Shown: positions 1 to 7,147, numbered from the stretch's first letter. The stretch: 10,723 nucleotides of DNA from Candidatus Finniella inopinata (GCA_945903885.1 CAMDPB010000014.1:1-10723), one strand, 5' to 3'. Program-made: numbers and translations. Notes: generated by a model not told the origin, from the sequence alone.

Positions 1-1235
1 AGACCAAAAGCAGCTCCTGGAGTAGTTGGTGTCAAAATCACGTCAACTTTCTCAAAAGCACAATCAAAGTCTTGAGATATCAGTTTTCTTACTTTTTGCG
101 CTCTTGTGTAATAAGCATCGTAGTACCCTGCAGAAAGAACGTAAGTACCAATCATGATACGACGCTTTACTTCTGCTCCAAATCCATCATGGCGCGTGCT
201 CTGGTACATTTCATCAAGAGTTGCACTGTCTACTCGTGCCCCATAGCGAACACCGTCGTAGCGAGCTAGATTTGCCGAGGCTTCTGCTGGAGCGACAATA
301 TAATAAGTTGGCAACGCAGCTGCTGTCATTTTCAAGGAAATTTCAACAATTTCAGCACCTTCAGCTTTCAGCCAGCTGATGCCTTTTTGAAGAAGATCTT
401 GACCTTCTTGGTTAAGGCCTTCCATGTATTCTTTTGGCAATCCAACCCGTAATCCTTTTGCTGCAGGCTTTAGAGCAGCAGTGTAGTCTGGAATTGCAAC
501 ATTTAGACTGGTAGCGTCTTTATCGTCATAGCTTGCCATATACTTTAGCAACGTTGCACAGTCGGCAATTGTATGTGCCATTGGCCCTGCTTGGTCTAAT
601 GACGAAGCGAAGGCAACCATACCCCATCGTGAGCATAATCCATAGGTAGGTTTAATGCCTGTAATTCCGCAAAAAGCGGCTGGCTGGCGAATTGATCCAC
701 CCGTATCAGAAGCAGTTGCTCCCAAACAAAGACCAGCAGCAATAGATGCAGCTGATCCACCGGATGAACCACCTGGAACTAAATCTTTCGAAGGTTCAGA
801 AGTTGATCTCCACGGATTAACAACAGGACCATAAGCACTATTTAAATTTGCTGATCCCATAGCAAATTCATCCATGTTCAATTTACCAAGGCTAATTGCA
901 CCAGCCTTTTTTAAATTTCCTGACACAGTTGATTCGTAGGGGGGAATAAAGTTCTTCAATATATTTGAACCAGCAGTAGTACGCACACCCTCAGTACAAT
1001 ACAAATCTTTGTTTGCAATAGGTAACCCATCTAAAGGTAAAGCATTGCCACTAGCAATTCGCTTATCCGCTTCCGCCGCTTGCACAAGAGCATTGTCAAA
1101 AGTTTCTGTAATAAAACAATTCAGATCACGCTTTGAAGTTGCTTGATTAATAAACGCCTGCACCAACTCTGTTGAAGAACATTCTTTTTTTTCAAGCATT
1201 TGCTTTGCTTGGCTTAATGTAATTTTTGTATCCAT
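1..1235 (-). CDS. gatA: Asp-tRNA(Asn)/Glu-tRNA(Gln) amidotransferase subunit A (partial, 3' end off window)
   Basis: Subunit A of the GatCAB complex. It hydrolyses glutamine and passes ammonia to GatB, which amidates mischarged Glu-tRNA(Gln) or Asp-tRNA(Asn) in the cytoplasm. Translating the minus strand gives 411 codons open to the window edge, so the C-terminus is missing. The amidase-signature triad is visible: Lys76 in the IANKD segment, the cis-Ser about 157 in GGSSGGS, and the nucleophile Ser about 181 in SDTGGSIRQP. LGKLNMDEFAMGS is also typical of GatA. Two in-frame ATGs exist, at 1241 and 1235. I chose 1235 because AAGGA (1242-1246) sits 6 nt upstream of it, whereas the 1241 ATG abuts that site. 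It follows gatC by about 9 bp in the same operon. gatB is not in the window and may lie beyond the left edge. Confidence 0.96.
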   Translation of the reverse strand, partial: MDTKITLSQAKQMLEKKECSSTELVQAFINQATSKRDLNCFITETFDNALVQAAEADKRIASGNALPLDGLPIANKDLYCTEGVRTTAGSNILKNFIPPYESTVSGNLKKAGAISLGKLNMDEFAMGSANLNSAYGPVVNPWRSTSEPSKDLVPGGSSGGSAASIAAGLCLGATASDTGGSIRQPAAFCGITGIKPTYGLCSRWGMVAFASSLDQAGPMAHTIADCATLLKYMASYDDKDATSLNVAIPDYTAALKPAAKGLRVGLPKEYMEGLNQEGQDLLQKGISWLKAEGAEIVEISLKMTAAALPTYYIVAPAEASANLARYDGVRYGARVDSATLDEMYQSTRHDGFGAEVKRRIMIGTYVLSAGYYDAYYTRAQKVRKLISQDFDCAFEKVDVILTPTTPGAAFG

Positions 1236-1241
1236 TGACAT

Positions 1242-1246
1242 TCCTT
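1242..1246 (-). promoter_or_regulatory. Ribosome binding site of gatA
   Basis: AAGGA on the minus strand overlaps the gatC stop codon (1245-1247) and lies 6 nt before the ATG at 1235. It decides between the two candidate gatA starts and suggests that gatA is translated by ribosomes finishing gatC. Confidence 0.65.
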
Positions 1247-1529
1247 ATTCAACAACTTTTGGCACAGCGAACATATCATGTGCTACTTGCGGGGCATTGT
1301 GGGTAACTTCTTTTACTTGATTAGGAGCTGTAACAACATCTTCTCGCTCAAACATTTGTGCTTGCGGAAAATCATTTAAGTTAACATTGCTCACATCAAT
1401 TTCTGTTAATTGATTTATCCAGCTAAAAATACCTGCGAGCTGAGTTTGCATAACTACTTTTTCAGCATCGCTTAAACGTATGCTTGATAATTTTGAAATT
1501 TTTGCAACATCAGTTAATGAAATTGTCAC
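1245..1529 (-). CDS. gatC: Asp-tRNA(Asn)/Glu-tRNA(Gln) amidotransferase subunit C
   Basis: Small GatC subunit (94 aa), which wraps around GatA and stabilises its contact with GatB. The protein has the usual family layout: an N-terminal helical part with the VAKISKLSSIRLSD segment, a middle L..I..WI..L helix, and a C-terminal tail ending FAVPKVVE. That tail is a hallmark of GatC (typically 95-100 aa). The start codon is GTG at 1529, with AGGAG 6 nt upstream. It sits between xthA (11 bp upstream) and gatA (about 9 bp downstream), so the three are very probably co-transcribed. Confidence 0.95.
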   Translation of the reverse strand: MTISLTDVAKISKLSSIRLSDAEKVVMQTQLAGIFSWINQLTEIDVSNVNLNDFPQAQMFEREDVVTAPNQVKEVTHNAPQVAHDMFAVPKVVE

Positions 1530-1535
1530 GTTCTG

Positions 1536-1540
1536 CTCCT
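1536..1540 (-). promoter_or_regulatory. Ribosome binding site of gatC (supports GTG start)
   Basis: A full AGGAG on the minus strand begins directly after the xthA stop codon (1541-1543), 6 nt before the GTG at 1529. It is one of the few strong Shine-Dalgarno sites in the window and supports the non-ATG start. Confidence 0.7.
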
Positions 1541-2305
1541 TTAATTTTTTAACGTTACTTCAACCGGCGCATGGTCCGAAGCTTTTTCTAATCCACGCAT
1601 GTAACGGTGCACTGTTGTGGTGTTTAAGCTATCTGCTGCTTGGGGTGATAGTAGCAAATGATCAATCCGAAGACCACCATCCTTTGCAAATGCACCTTGC
1701 CTATAATTCCACCAAGTATAAGGCATTGGACCTTGGGTACTTTGAGCTATTGCATCAGTAAAGCCTGCATACACAATTTTTCGAAAAGCCTCTCGTTCTC
1801 TTGTGCTGCATAACACTTGGTTTTTCCATAGCACTGGATTGTAAACATCATCATCCGTAGGAGCCACATTAAAGTCTCCCCCAATCACGATTTGTTCATC
1901 CAAAGTTAATAGGTATTGGGCGTGATTATAAAGTGCTTGGAAAAAATTTAATTTATACATATATGCTACGGAATCAATTTCTTGACCGTTTGGCACATAC
2001 ACGCTGGCTACACGCACTCCGTTTGTGAATGCTTCAATATAACGAGACGATGCATCTTCAAAATTAGGAATTCCCATCTGGACATCTTCGATAGGATATT
2101 TTGATAAAATCGCAACTCCATTATAAGTCTTTTGCCCAAACACAGCGCAATTGTACCCAAATTCTTCAAGCGATAATGGAAATGCATGTTTTTCACATTT
2201 TAATTCTTGCAATAATAGGACATCGGGTTGATGATCCTTCAAAAAACTCTCAACATGATGCAGCCGCGCACGAACTGAGTTAACGTTCCAAGTAACTATT
2301 TTCAT
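1541..2305 (-). CDS. xthA: Exodeoxyribonuclease III (AP endonuclease, Xth family)
   Basis: Magnesium-dependent exonuclease III / class II AP endonuclease of base-excision repair, 254 aa. All key residues of the E. coli enzyme have counterparts: Asn7 (WNVNS), Glu34 (LLQELK), Tyr103 (SVYVPNG), Asp144 and Asn146 (GGDFNVAP), Asp215 (GLRIDHLLL) and His245 (KASDHAPV). I chose the ATG at 2305 because MKIVTWNVNSVR matches the family N-terminus. A longer reading from TTG at 2335 would add ten residues overlapping erpA and lacks similarity. No clear Shine-Dalgarno precedes the ATG, which lies 5 nt after the erpA stop, so translation may depend on termination of erpA. It is followed by gatC at 11 bp. 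Confidence 0.95.
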   Translation of the reverse strand: MKIVTWNVNSVRARLHHVESFLKDHQPDVLLLQELKCEKHAFPLSLEEFGYNCAVFGQKTYNGVAILSKYPIEDVQMGIPNFEDASSRYIEAFTNGVRVASVYVPNGQEIDSVAYMYKLNFFQALYNHAQYLLTLDEQIVIGGDFNVAPTDDDVYNPVLWKNQVLCSTREREAFRKIVYAGFTDAIAQSTQGPMPYTWWNYRQGAFAKDGGLRIDHLLLSPQAADSLNTTTVHRYMRGLEKASDHAPVEVTLKN

Positions 2306-2310
2306 AAAGT

Positions 2311-2640
2311 TCAAATCGAGAAAGAATTGCCGCAACCACAGGCGGATGCTGCGTTGGGATTTTTTATGACAAATTTTGCCCCGGTTAAATCTTCCACATA
2401 ATCTAACTGAGAACCATTAAGCAATCCCAATGAAATAAAATCTAACACGACTTCTGTTGTTCCTTGGGTGAAAATCTTATCATCCTGCGTTAATTGCGAA
2501 TCAATTAAAAAATTATATTGAAAGCCTGAGCACCCTCCGCCTTGCACAGAAATACGAAATCTGCTGCCCTGGGGTTCAGTTTCAAGGACTTTCTGAATAT
2601 GCACTGCTGCATTTGGTGTAACACTAAATGCCACTTCCAT
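2311..2640 (-). CDS. erpA: Iron-sulfur cluster insertion protein, ErpA/IscA (HesB) family
   Basis: A-type Fe-S carrier (109 aa) that accepts a cluster from the scaffold and hands it to apo-enzymes. The three family cysteines are present: Cys37 in GGGCSGFQY, and Cys101 and Cys103 in ACGCGNSFSI. The SFSI C-terminus and the NPNA.S.CGCG context favour ErpA over IscA or SufA, but paralogues are close, so the exact symbol is slightly uncertain. The start is ATG at 2640. There is no obvious Shine-Dalgarno, but a promoter-like GTGACA-17-TATACA lies just upstream. It is the first gene of the minus-strand run erpA-xthA-gatC-gatA and is divergent from ssb. Fe-S enzymes such as SdhB in this window are plausible clients; this is an inference. 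Confidence 0.92.
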   Translation of the reverse strand: MEVAFSVTPNAAVHIQKVLETEPQGSRFRISVQGGGCSGFQYNFLIDSQLTQDDKIFTQGTTEVVLDFISLGLLNGSQLDYVEDLTGAKFVIKNPNAASACGCGNSFSI

Positions 2641-2652
2641 GTTGCCAACTTC

Positions 2653-2681
2653 TGTATAATTTTGTTAACTACTGGTGTCAC
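2653..2681 (-). promoter_or_regulatory. Candidate sigma-70 promoter for erpA-xthA-gatCA
   Basis: On the minus strand, GTGACA (2676-2681) is followed by a 17-nt spacer and TATACA (2653-2658). Both boxes match consensus at five of six positions. Transcription would begin a few bases before the erpA ATG at 2640, giving a very short leader. That would fit the lack of a Shine-Dalgarno site. Confidence 0.45.
2655..2660 (+). promoter_or_regulatory. Candidate -10 box for ssb
   Basis: A perfect TATAAT on the plus strand, 50 bp before the ssb ATG. It overlaps the minus-strand -10 candidate for erpA, so the two divergent promoters would share DNA. No good -35 hexamer lies at 16-18 nt, so only the -10 is called. 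Confidence 0.35.
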
Positions 2682-2710
2682 TATAAATTTTTCATAGCAA
2701 AAGGGCAATT

Positions 2711-3154
2711 ATGGCAGGCTCCGTAAATAAAGTTATTTTAATTGGAAATTTGGGGAAAGACCCAGAAGTCCGTAATGCGCAAGATGGTACAAAAATTGTG
2801 TCATTTTCTGTTGCAACCAGTGAAAGCTGGAAAGACAAGCAATCAGGCGAGCGCAAAGATCGCACAGAGTGGCACAGAGTTGTGTTATTTAACGATCGTT
2901 TAGGCGAAGTTGCTGAGAAATATTTACGTAAGGGCTCTAAAGTTTACATAGAAGGTAGCCTTCAAACACGTAAATGGACTGACAGTAATAATGTTGAACG
3001 CTATAGCACCGAAGTAGTGCTTTCTCGTTTCCGTGGAGAGCTAACACTTCTAGATAGCAGGGGGGGCGGAGATCACCATGGTATTGAAGGCGATGCTGGC
3101 GGTAGCGCCTTGCCTAGCCATTTCGACGAACTAAATGACGATATTCCGTTTTAA
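2711..3154 (+). CDS. ssb: Single-stranded DNA-binding protein
   Basis: SSB coats single-stranded DNA as a tetramer during replication, recombination and repair, and recruits partners through its acidic tip. The 147-aa product starts MAGSVNKVILIGNLGKDPE, the standard OB-fold N-terminus. Trp40, Trp54 and Trp89 match the DNA-stacking tryptophans of E. coli SSB. The OB fold covers about residues 1-112. A short glycine-rich linker (about 115-138) follows, and the protein ends in the conserved acidic tail LNDDIPF. The linker is shorter than in E. coli SSB (178 aa). AAGGG (2701-2705) lies 5 nt before the ATG. It is divergent from erpA and convergent with the lipoprotein gene, whose stop is 11 bp away. 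No strong terminator hairpin is visible between them. Confidence 0.97.
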   Translation: MAGSVNKVILIGNLGKDPEVRNAQDGTKIVSFSVATSESWKDKQSGERKDRTEWHRVVLFNDRLGEVAEKYLRKGSKVYIEGSLQTRKWTDSNNVERYSTEVVLSRFRGELTLLDSRGGGDHHGIEGDAGGSALPSHFDELNDDIPF

Positions 3155-3165
3155 ACTCTTACAAT

Positions 3166-3486
3166 TTAACGCAGAGCACTTGGGACCCAGCTAGAAAAAA
3201 CAGATTTAGGTGGGTCTTTTTCTTGTGGTTCTGCAGTTTTTCCGATCAACCTATGACGCTCACTTTCACCAAGTTCGTGATCATAGCACATAGGCTCTCC
3301 CAAAGTTCTGTAGCAAAACAATTGTTTCTTAGGTTTTGGTTTGTCGGGATTTGGTGCCCAATTTGCGCTTTGTATTTCATCAGAGGTTGGACGAAATGCC
3401 CCAAATGGATTGCACCCACTAAGTAATAAGCAAGCTAAAAAAAATAATGGCATAATTTTTATTACTAATTTAATACCAAATATCAT
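3166..3486 (-). CDS. Small putative lipoprotein with CYRTLG motif
   Basis: Product of 106 aa. Residues 1-24 form a signal peptide with lysines near the N-terminus (GIKLVIKI), a hydrophobic core (PLFFLACLLL) and a lipobox LLSGC, with Cys25 as the predicted lipidation site. It should therefore be membrane-anchored. The mature part is short, proline- and charge-rich, and contains FCYRTLGEPMCYDHELGESERHRLIG (quoted in two parts: FCYRTLGEPMCYD, then HELGESERHRLIG). From memory, small alphaproteobacterial lipoproteins of unknown function carry a similar CYRTL...CY...RL.G pattern. The two cysteines (about residues 58 and 67) could form a disulfide. The start at ATG 3486 is preferred over ATG 3453, because the latter leaves a signal peptide without positive charge. 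No Shine-Dalgarno is visible. Function unknown. Confidence 0.75.
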   Translation of the reverse strand: MIFGIKLVIKIMPLFFLACLLLSGCNPFGAFRPTSDEIQSANWAPNPDKPKPKKQLFCYRTLGEPMCYDHELGESERHRLIGKTAEPQEKDPPKSVFSSWVPSALR

Positions 3487-3596
3487 GCAAGTTTTGTGCC
3501 GACAGCCTTGAATAACTAAATAACAAAATGTTTTTAAAAAGATTCTAAATCACGCTAAGATTATAGACAGATAGATCAAAAAAATATTGTTAGCAA

Positions 3597-4511
3597 ATGA
3601 TCACTCAAACCTATTGGATTGTTTTTAACATTTTCATCCTTTTATTTTTAGCCCTTGATTTAGGAATATTTAATCGCCGTGAACACCAACCTACTTACAA
3701 AGAGGCTTTAGGGTGGACTCTGTTTTGGATTAGCGTGTCATTGGCATTTAGCGCATGGATATTTGTTGACCTAGGATCAGTAGCTTTTTTTGAATACATC
3801 ACAAGCTATAAAATAGAAAAGGTTTTAAGCCTTGATAATGTAATGGTATTTGCGGTCATTTTTAAAAGCTTAAGTATACCTACCCAATATCAACATCGCC
3901 TTCTTTTTATCGGTATTCTAAGTGCAATTGTTATGCGTGCATTGATGATATTTTTAGGAGTTGAGCTTCTGGAAAGGTTTAGTTGGTTATTATATATATT
4001 TGGGGCATTTCTTGTTTTCACAGGAATGAAGATTTTTTTCATAAAAGAAAAAGAAGAACCATTAGCCAACAGTAGACTTTGGAAGTTTTGTCAAAAAATA
4101 ATTCCTCTTTCCTCAAAACTACATGGAAATAAATTTTTTGTTGTTGAGCACAAAAAACACAAAGCCACTCCCCTTCTCTTTGCTTTAGTGTTAATTGAAT
4201 TTTCTGATATTATTTTTGCTGTAGATTCTTTGCCCGCAATATTTTCAATAACAAGAAATCCTTTCATTATATATACTTCCAATATTTTAGCTATTTTGGG
4301 CTTACGTTCTTTATATTTTGTTTTATCCAGAGCTATTGAAAAAATAAAATATCTTAAATTTGCTTTAGGAATTGTGCTTGTAATAGTTGGGCTTAAGCTT
4401 ATTTTTAGGATTCACTTGCATCCTGGGATTACCTTTGTAATTTTGACGATTATTTTTTCATCTTCAATAGTTTTATCGGTGCGCGAAAAATCATCCAGGA
4501 AGATCAATTGA
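3597..4511 (+). CDS. TerC/Alx-family integral membrane protein (probable metal ion transporter)
   Basis: TerC-family inner-membrane protein, 304 aa, with about eight to nine hydrophobic helices. Characterised relatives such as Alx and MneA export Mn2+; others are linked to tellurite resistance or to metalation of secreted proteins. Diagnostic segments are LALDLGIFNRREH (19-30), EKVLSLDNVMVFAVIF (74-89), YQHRLLFIGI (98-107), and the second repeat half EFSDIIFAVDSLPAIF (201-216) with acidic residues 201, 204 and 210. The acidic EK.LS.DN and E.SD..FA.DS motifs form the expected pseudo-symmetric pair that binds metal. The start is ATG 3597, and no Shine-Dalgarno is seen. The upstream 110 bp show no yybP-ykoY manganese riboswitch, although some relatives have one. 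The gene appears more AT-rich than its neighbours. The substrate is inferred from the family only. Confidence 0.9.
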   Translation: MITQTYWIVFNIFILLFLALDLGIFNRREHQPTYKEALGWTLFWISVSLAFSAWIFVDLGSVAFFEYITSYKIEKVLSLDNVMVFAVIFKSLSIPTQYQHRLLFIGILSAIVMRALMIFLGVELLERFSWLLYIFGAFLVFTGMKIFFIKEKEEPLANSRLWKFCQKIIPLSSKLHGNKFFVVEHKKHKATPLLFALVLIEFSDIIFAVDSLPAIFSITRNPFIIYTSNILAILGLRSLYFVLSRAIEKIKYLKFALGIVLVIVGLKLIFRIHLHPGITFVILTIIFSSSIVLSVREKSSRKIN

Positions 4512-4566
4512 CAAAAGTCCTTAGTTTTCCCCAAACTTAAGTCATAAAAATAAAATACTTAATGTT

Positions 4567-4932
4567 ATGCAAAGACCTTTGTCTCCACATCTGCAGGTTT
4601 ATAGCCCTCAATTGACGTCGGTATTATCAATATTACATCGACTGACAGGATTAGGATTTACGGTAGGGCTAATCTTAACTTGTGCTTGGTTATTCGCTTT
4701 AAGTGTGGGGCCGGTTGACTACAATAATTTTTGCGGGTGGCTAAGTCAGCCATTTGTAAAAACAATTATTTATATGATTTTGGCCAGCATCTATTATCAC
4801 ATGCTTAATGGAATACGGTATTTAGTATGGTCACTTGGCAAGGGGTTTGAATTGAGCTCTGTTTATTATAGCGGATGGATTGTTTGTAGCCTGGTCCTCG
4901 TTTTAACCGTTTTAACCGTATTTTTTATATGA
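4567..4932 (+). CDS. sdhC: Succinate dehydrogenase cytochrome b556 subunit
   Basis: Membrane anchor of complex II, 121 aa with three transmembrane helices (about 28-48, 64-84 and 102-121). It begins with RPLSPHLQVY, the family signature. Ser21 and Arg25 in SILHRLTG correspond to the quinone-site Ser27/Arg31 of E. coli SdhC. His78 in YYHMLNGIRY is the expected haem b ligand (E. coli His84). The second histidine seen in E. coli GIRH is Tyr here. The start is ATG 4567, without a recognisable Shine-Dalgarno. The stop overlaps the sdhD start (ATGA, 4929-4932). The last helix contains a perfect tandem 9-bp repeat encoding VLTVLT. It is the first gene of the sdhCDAB operon. Confidence 0.96.
   Translation: MQRPLSPHLQVYSPQLTSVLSILHRLTGLGFTVGLILTCAWLFALSVGPVDYNNFCGWLSQPFVKTIIYMILASIYYHMLNGIRYLVWSLGKGFELSSVYYSGWIVCSLVLVLTVLTVFFI
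4900..4917 (+). repeat. Two tandem copies of a 9-bp unit inside sdhC
   Basis: GTTTTAACC occurs twice in direct succession (4900-4908 and 4909-4917). The unit is nine bases and adds an in-frame repeat (V-L-T, V-L-T) in the last membrane helix, so it looks like a small slippage duplication that keeps the frame. Confidence 0.7.
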
Positions 4933-5321
4933 AATCTTATACTCGTCAGTCTATTTTACAACGGATCACAGCCTGCATATTATTAGTCTTAATCCCTTGT
5001 TTTTTTTGGAATTTATTTTATTTAAAAGATTTAAAATACTGGGGAGTTTTAACAAACTTTAACTGCAAAATCGTTATATTTTTTATATTAGTTAGTGGCT
5101 TTTATCATGGATATTTAGGCATTAAAACAATCTGCATAGATTATATTCCCAGCTCAAAAACACGCTCTGTAATTATTTTCATGACTGGTTCTATCTTTAG
5201 TTTTTTAAGTATTTTGGGAACAATGGGTCTTCTCAGTATACTTATGAAACAAGTTCTAATAGGAAGCACTCCGGTAACAACTATGCAAGAACGACTCGAA
5301 AGTGAAGGATATAAAGAATGA
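4929..5321 (+). CDS. sdhD: Succinate dehydrogenase hydrophobic membrane anchor subunit
   Basis: Second membrane anchor of complex II, 130 aa, with three transmembrane helices (about 13-31, 45-68 and 80-106). QRITA near the N-terminus is typical. His60 and the Asp71-Tyr72 pair in YHGYLGIKTICIDY have the same spacing (12 residues) as E. coli His71 and Tyr83, which contribute to the haem and ubiquinone site. Sequence outside these motifs is poorly conserved, as is usual for SdhD. A hydrophilic tail of about 23 residues follows the last helix. The start overlaps the sdhC stop by ATGA, and the stop overlaps the sdhA start by ATGA, so coupled translation is likely. Confidence 0.92.
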   Translation: MKSYTRQSILQRITACILLVLIPCFFWNLFYLKDLKYWGVLTNFNCKIVIFFILVSGFYHGYLGIKTICIDYIPSSKTRSVIIFMTGSIFSFLSILGTMGLLSILMKQVLIGSTPVTTMQERLESEGYKE

Positions 5322-7108
5322 GCGCTAAAATGACTTATTCAATTATCGATCATGAGTTTGATGTCGTTGTTGTGGGCGCTGGAGGAGCAGGCTTGCGAGC
5401 AAGTCTTGGCATGAGTGCTGCAGGTTTAAAAACTGCATGCATAACAAAAGTTTTCCCAACAAGAAGCCATACGGTTGCAGCGCAAGGCGGTATATCTGCG
5501 GCCTTGAATAATACCAGTGATGGCGACGATTGGCGTTACCATTTTTACGATACAGTAAAAGGATCTGATTGGTTGGGCGACCAAGATGCCATAGAATATA
5601 TGTGCAAAAATGCCGTTGACGCTGTTGTTGAGCTTGAACACATGGGGGTCCCATTTTCCCGTGATGAACATGGAAATATTTATCAACGGCAATTCGGTGG
5701 CCATACAATTGATCATGGAAAATCTATGGCGAAGCGTGCATGCGCTGCAGCTGACAGAACGGGTCATGCAATTTTGCATACTCTTTACCAACAGTGTCTT
5801 GCCCATAATACTGAATTTTTCATTGAGTATTTTACTCTTGATTTGTTAATGGATGAGCAAGGTATTTGTCGAGGTGTAGTTGCGTGGTGTTTAGATGATG
5901 GCACCATCCATCGGTTTCGGGCTCACATGGTGGTGTTAGCCACTGGCGGACATGGGCGTACATTTTTTACATGTACTGGGGCACATACTTGCACGGGCGA
6001 TGGTAATGCCATGGTTCTTCGTGCCGGGTTACCCTTAGCTGATATGGAATTTATTCAATTTCACCCTACAGGAATTTATGGGGCTGGGTGTTTAATTTCG
6101 GAAGCAGTGCGTGGTGAAGGCGGCTATTTAACAAACAGCCTTAGTGAGCGATTTATGCTAAAATATGCCCCAAATGCGAAAGATTTAGCATCACGTGATG
6201 TAGTATGCCAGGCAATTGCTATAGAAATAAAAGAAGGTCGTGGTTGCGGCCCTAATAAAGATATCGCCTTACTACATATGGAACACCTAGATCCCAAGAT
6301 TATTGCTGAACGTTTGCCAGGAATGCATGAAACAGCAAGAGTGTTTGCTGGCATTGATGCAAACAAGGAACCTATTCCCGTACAGCCAACAGTTCATTAC
6401 AACATGGGGGGAATTCCTACAAACTATCATGGTGAAGTCACCTGTGATTCAAAAGAAACAATCGTTAATGGCTTAATGGCAATTGGTGAAGCTGCCTGCG
6501 TTTCAGTGCATGGAGCAAACAGACTAGGGACCAATTCATTATTAGATCTAGTAGTCTTTGGTCGTGCCGCTGCTCTACGGGCGAAAGAAATTGTACGTAC
6601 AGGAACACCCCATGAAAAGCTTGCCGATTCTATCACTAATATAATTCTTGAGCGTTTTGATAAAACACGAAATGCTGGTGGCGACCTATTAACCGGCCAC
6701 ATACGAACAGATATGCAGCAAATCATGCAAACTCATTGCGGGGTGTTTAGATCACAAGATATGCTTGATAAAGGAAAAATTAAGCTAAAAGAATGCGCAA
6801 AAACTTTAGAAAATCTTCAGGTTAATGACCATTCATTGATTTGGAATACTGATTTAGTAGAGGCACTTGAGTTGCAAAATTTAATGGTTCAAGCAGCGGT
6901 TACTATTCATTCAGCAGCTTATCGCACAGAAAGTCGCGGTGGTCATGCTAGGGAAGATTTTCCAGAGCGTGATGATATGTCATGGCTAGCCCATACACTT
7001 TCTTGGTGTGATGCAAGCCTTAACGTAAAGCTTGATAAGCGTCCGGTACATCTGTACACCCTGACTAATGAAGTTAAAGCTATAACACCTCAAAAAAGAG
7101 TTTATTAA
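5318..7108 (+). CDS. sdhA: Succinate dehydrogenase flavoprotein subunit
   Basis: Catalytic subunit of complex II (596 aa; E. coli 588). It oxidises succinate to fumarate in the TCA cycle and passes electrons through FAD to SdhB at the cytoplasmic face of the inner membrane. A Rossmann dinucleotide-binding motif GAGGAG lies at residues 20-25. His51 in RSHTVAAQGG is the site of covalent FAD attachment. Active-site residues match E. coli: His249 (FHPTG), Arg293 (SRDVV, the proton shuttle), His360 (HYNMGGIPTN) and Arg402 (GANRLGTNS). The C-terminal helical domain includes YRTESRGGHAREDFPERDD. Its ATG overlaps the sdhD stop. sdhB starts 39 bp after its end. Confidence 0.98.
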   Translation: MSAKMTYSIIDHEFDVVVVGAGGAGLRASLGMSAAGLKTACITKVFPTRSHTVAAQGGISAALNNTSDGDDWRYHFYDTVKGSDWLGDQDAIEYMCKNAVDAVVELEHMGVPFSRDEHGNIYQRQFGGHTIDHGKSMAKRACAAADRTGHAILHTLYQQCLAHNTEFFIEYFTLDLLMDEQGICRGVVAWCLDDGTIHRFRAHMVVLATGGHGRTFFTCTGAHTCTGDGNAMVLRAGLPLADMEFIQFHPTGIYGAGCLISEAVRGEGGYLTNSLSERFMLKYAPNAKDLASRDVVCQAIAIEIKEGRGCGPNKDIALLHMEHLDPKIIAERLPGMHETARVFAGIDANKEPIPVQPTVHYNMGGIPTNYHGEVTCDSKETIVNGLMAIGEAACVSVHGANRLGTNSLLDLVVFGRAAALRAKEIVRTGTPHEKLADSITNIILERFDKTRNAGGDLLTGHIRTDMQQIMQTHCGVFRSQDMLDKGKIKLKECAKTLENLQVNDHSLIWNTDLVEALELQNLMVQAAVTIHSAAYRTESRGGHAREDFPERDDMSWLAHTLSWCDASLNVKLDKRPVHLYTLTNEVKAITPQKRVY

Positions 7109-7136
7109 CCATGTTCACATATACTTTGAACAACAT

Positions 7137-7143
7137 AAGAGGA
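7137..7143 (+). promoter_or_regulatory. Ribosome binding site of sdhB
   Basis: AAGAGGA lies 4 nt before the ATG at 7148 but only 1 nt before the in-frame ATG at 7145. This supports the second ATG as the start. It is the strongest Shine-Dalgarno site within the sdh operon, fitting the absence of overlap with sdhA. Confidence 0.6.
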
Positions 7144-7147
7144 CATG

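Noticed and set aside
2306..2335. Longer xthA start at TTG 2335
   Set aside because: It adds ten residues without family similarity and overlaps erpA; MKIVTWNVNS at 2305 is the canonical start.
3498..3510. GGCTGTC on the minus strand as the opposite end of the insertion-sequence-like motif at 7948
   Set aside because: Only seven bases are shared and the flanking bases differ, so this is chance-level.
3560..3565. Minus-strand TATAAT as promoter of the lipoprotein gene
   Set aside because: The -10 is perfect but no -35-like hexamer exists at 15-18 nt, and such matches are frequent in this AT-rich stretch.
3487..3596. yybP-ykoY riboswitch upstream of the TerC gene
   Set aside because: The stretch is only 110 bp, lacks the conserved riboswitch core bases and shows no GC-rich paired arms.
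4508..4513. A perfect TTGACA -35 hexamer overlapping the terC stop codon, as an sdh promoter
   Set aside because: The bases at 15-19 nt downstream (around 4529-4537) are CCCCAAAC-like and contain no -10 box. The nearest AT-rich boxes are too far away.
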